From a virus, in IMG/VR virus record IMGVR_UViG_3300027963_000162, positions 1-36,680 of that record: 36,680 bases of DNA; one strand, given 5' to 3'. Position 1 is the first letter of the stretch. The number at the start of each line of letters is the position of its first letter. Positions 35,817-36,680 of this stretch are shown one piece after another. The position numbers and the translations under genes were made by a program. A model generated the notes under the pieces. That model ran no database searches. It was not told the origin of the DNA and saw only the letters and a list, made by a program, of their open reading frames with translations.

Positions 35817-36680
35817 TTTCCTGTACGAGCGGGATCGGGCGATGATCTTGGCACCCGTGGGTGCAGGCAAGACAGCTATTACGCTAACCGCTATGCAAGC
35901 GATGATTAAGCACGGTTATGTTAAGCGGTTCCTTGTGTTGGCACCCAAGCGCGTGTGCACCGACGTGTGGCCAAACGAAGCACTTATATGGGCAGATGAT
36001 ATATATGTCCAATCCGCTGTTGGCACGCCAGAGCACCGCGTAAAGACGTTTGAGTCATGGGCAGATGTTGTTGTGCTTAACTACGACAACATTCAATGGT
36101 TAGCCGATCAAGACTTGTCGTCGTTCGATGGCATCGTGTTTGACGAACTAACCAAACTTAAGAACCCGTCCGGCACACGGTTTAAAGCACTGCACAAGAT
36201 TATTGACCAGTTCAAGATACGTTGGGGTTTGACCGGATCGTTTACGTCTAACGGGCTTGAAGACGTGTTTGGTCAGTGCAAGATTGTAGATGAGTCGTTG
36301 CTAGGTCGAGCCAAGGGCGCGTTCTTGCAGCAATACTTTATCTGTATGAATCGCGACTTTGGTGAGTGGACGCCGCGCCCAGGCGCGCTGCCGTTGGTCA
36401 TGGAACGTATCAAGCCTGCGACGTTTGTGCTAGACGCTGGCGTCTACAAAGACAAGTTGCCGCCGTGCCATGTGGTTGAGATGCGGTGTCAGATATACGA
36501 CCGTAAACCGTATGAAAAAATGAAAAAAGACTTTGTCGTACAGTTTCCGGCAACAGAAATATTGGCTGCAAATGCTGCCGCTGTAACATTAAAGTTGCAA
36601 CAGATGGCTTCCGGCTTTGTTTATGATACAGAGCGGGTGGCTAGTGATACGCCAGGGGTGTTTACGTCAACTAAACAAGC
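35773..36680 (+). CDS. SNF2-family DNA helicase/translocase, cut by window edge
   Basis: 302 complete codons are in the window and the frame is open to the edge. Q-motif LQLRPYQDEA (4-13), Walker A PVGAGKT (28-34), motif II VFDELTKLKN (122-131) with Asp124/Glu125, and motif III GLTGS (152-156) are all present. The second RecA domain (motifs IV-VI) is not in the window. Such proteins are usually about 450-500 aa, so roughly a third is missing. AGGAG lies seven bases before ATG, and the start overlaps VRR-NUC. Together with VRR-NUC it would remodel or cut branched DNA during replication or packaging. Confidence 0.9.
   Translation, partial: MSGLQLRPYQDEAADFLYERDRAMILAPVGAGKTAITLTAMQAMIKHGYVKRFLVLAPKRVCTDVWPNEALIWADDIYVQSAVGTPEHRVKTFESWADVVVLNYDNIQWLADQDLSSFDGIVFDELTKLKNPSGTRFKALHKIIDQFKIRWGLTGSFTSNGLEDVFGQCKIVDESLLGRAKGAFLQQYFICMNRDFGEWTPRPGALPLVMERIKPATFVLDAGVYKDKLPPCHVVEMRCQIYDRKPYEKMKKDFVVQFPATEILAANAAAVTLKLQQMASGFVYDTERVASDTPGVFTSTKQ

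Noticed and set aside
1-36680. Integrase, repressor or attachment site indicating lysogeny
   Set aside because: None of the products resembles an integrase or CI/Cro-type repressor, and no att-like repeat is seen, although part of the genome is missing.

Overview
This window is most of the genome of a tailed bacteriophage with a P22-like (short-tailed, podovirus-type) virion. The evidence is a P22-type terminase, portal, scaffold, coat, gp4-like and gp10-like neck proteins and a gp7-like ejection protein, in P22 order, all on the minus strand. The replication genes are not P22-like. They are a family A DNA polymerase, a primase-helicase (AEP plus DUF5906-like), a DUF2800-type RecB-like nuclease, a VRR-NUC nuclease and an SNF2 helicase, a combination common in environmental phages of Proteobacteria. 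I see no integrase, repressor, tRNA, CRISPR array or insertion sequence. A freshwater betaproteobacterial host would fit the style of the genes, but nothing here proves it. Base composition looks moderate and even across the window.

Layout. (1) 1-62: the last codons of a rightward gene cut by the window edge. (2) 24807 down to 47: one long leftward late operon. It runs TerS, TerL, three small basic proteins and a 115-aa protein, portal, scaffold, coat, two beta-rich decoration candidates, gp4-like, gp10-like, two large fibre proteins, a 175-aa beta-rich protein, three ejection-protein candidates, a tailspike/fibre cluster with duplicated modules, small membrane proteins, a 3TM holin and a GH24 endolysin. 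Hairpins with UUCG or UACG loops punctuate the capsid section. (3) 24808-25434: a 627-bp non-coding control or origin region with three families of short repeats and divergent promoters. (4) 25435-27642: a rightward operon of ten mostly tiny genes with strong ribosome binding sites. It includes a GP88-like Cys-rich protein and ends in a strong, probably bidirectional, terminator. (5) 35433 down to 27740: the leftward replication operon (DUF2800, unknown, PolA, primase-helicase, metallophosphoesterase, a very acidic 81-aa protein, a coiled-coil protein). (6) 35523 to the end: rightward VRR-NUC nuclease and SNF2 helicase, the latter cut by the window edge.

How it fits together: the rightward small-gene operon (4) is the likely early, host-takeover module. 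The leftward (5) and rightward (6) operons diverge from a 90-bp region where two sigma70-like promoters overlap at their -35 boxes. Late genes fire from a promoter directly in front of TerS. The most notable points are the shared -35 divergent promoter, two probable leaderless genes (TerS and VRR-NUC), an 81-aa protein with 31 acidic and no basic residues, a gene that seems to start at ATT (or by +1 frameshift) at 1876, the repeat-dense intergenic region, and leucine at the PolA position equivalent to E. coli Phe762.
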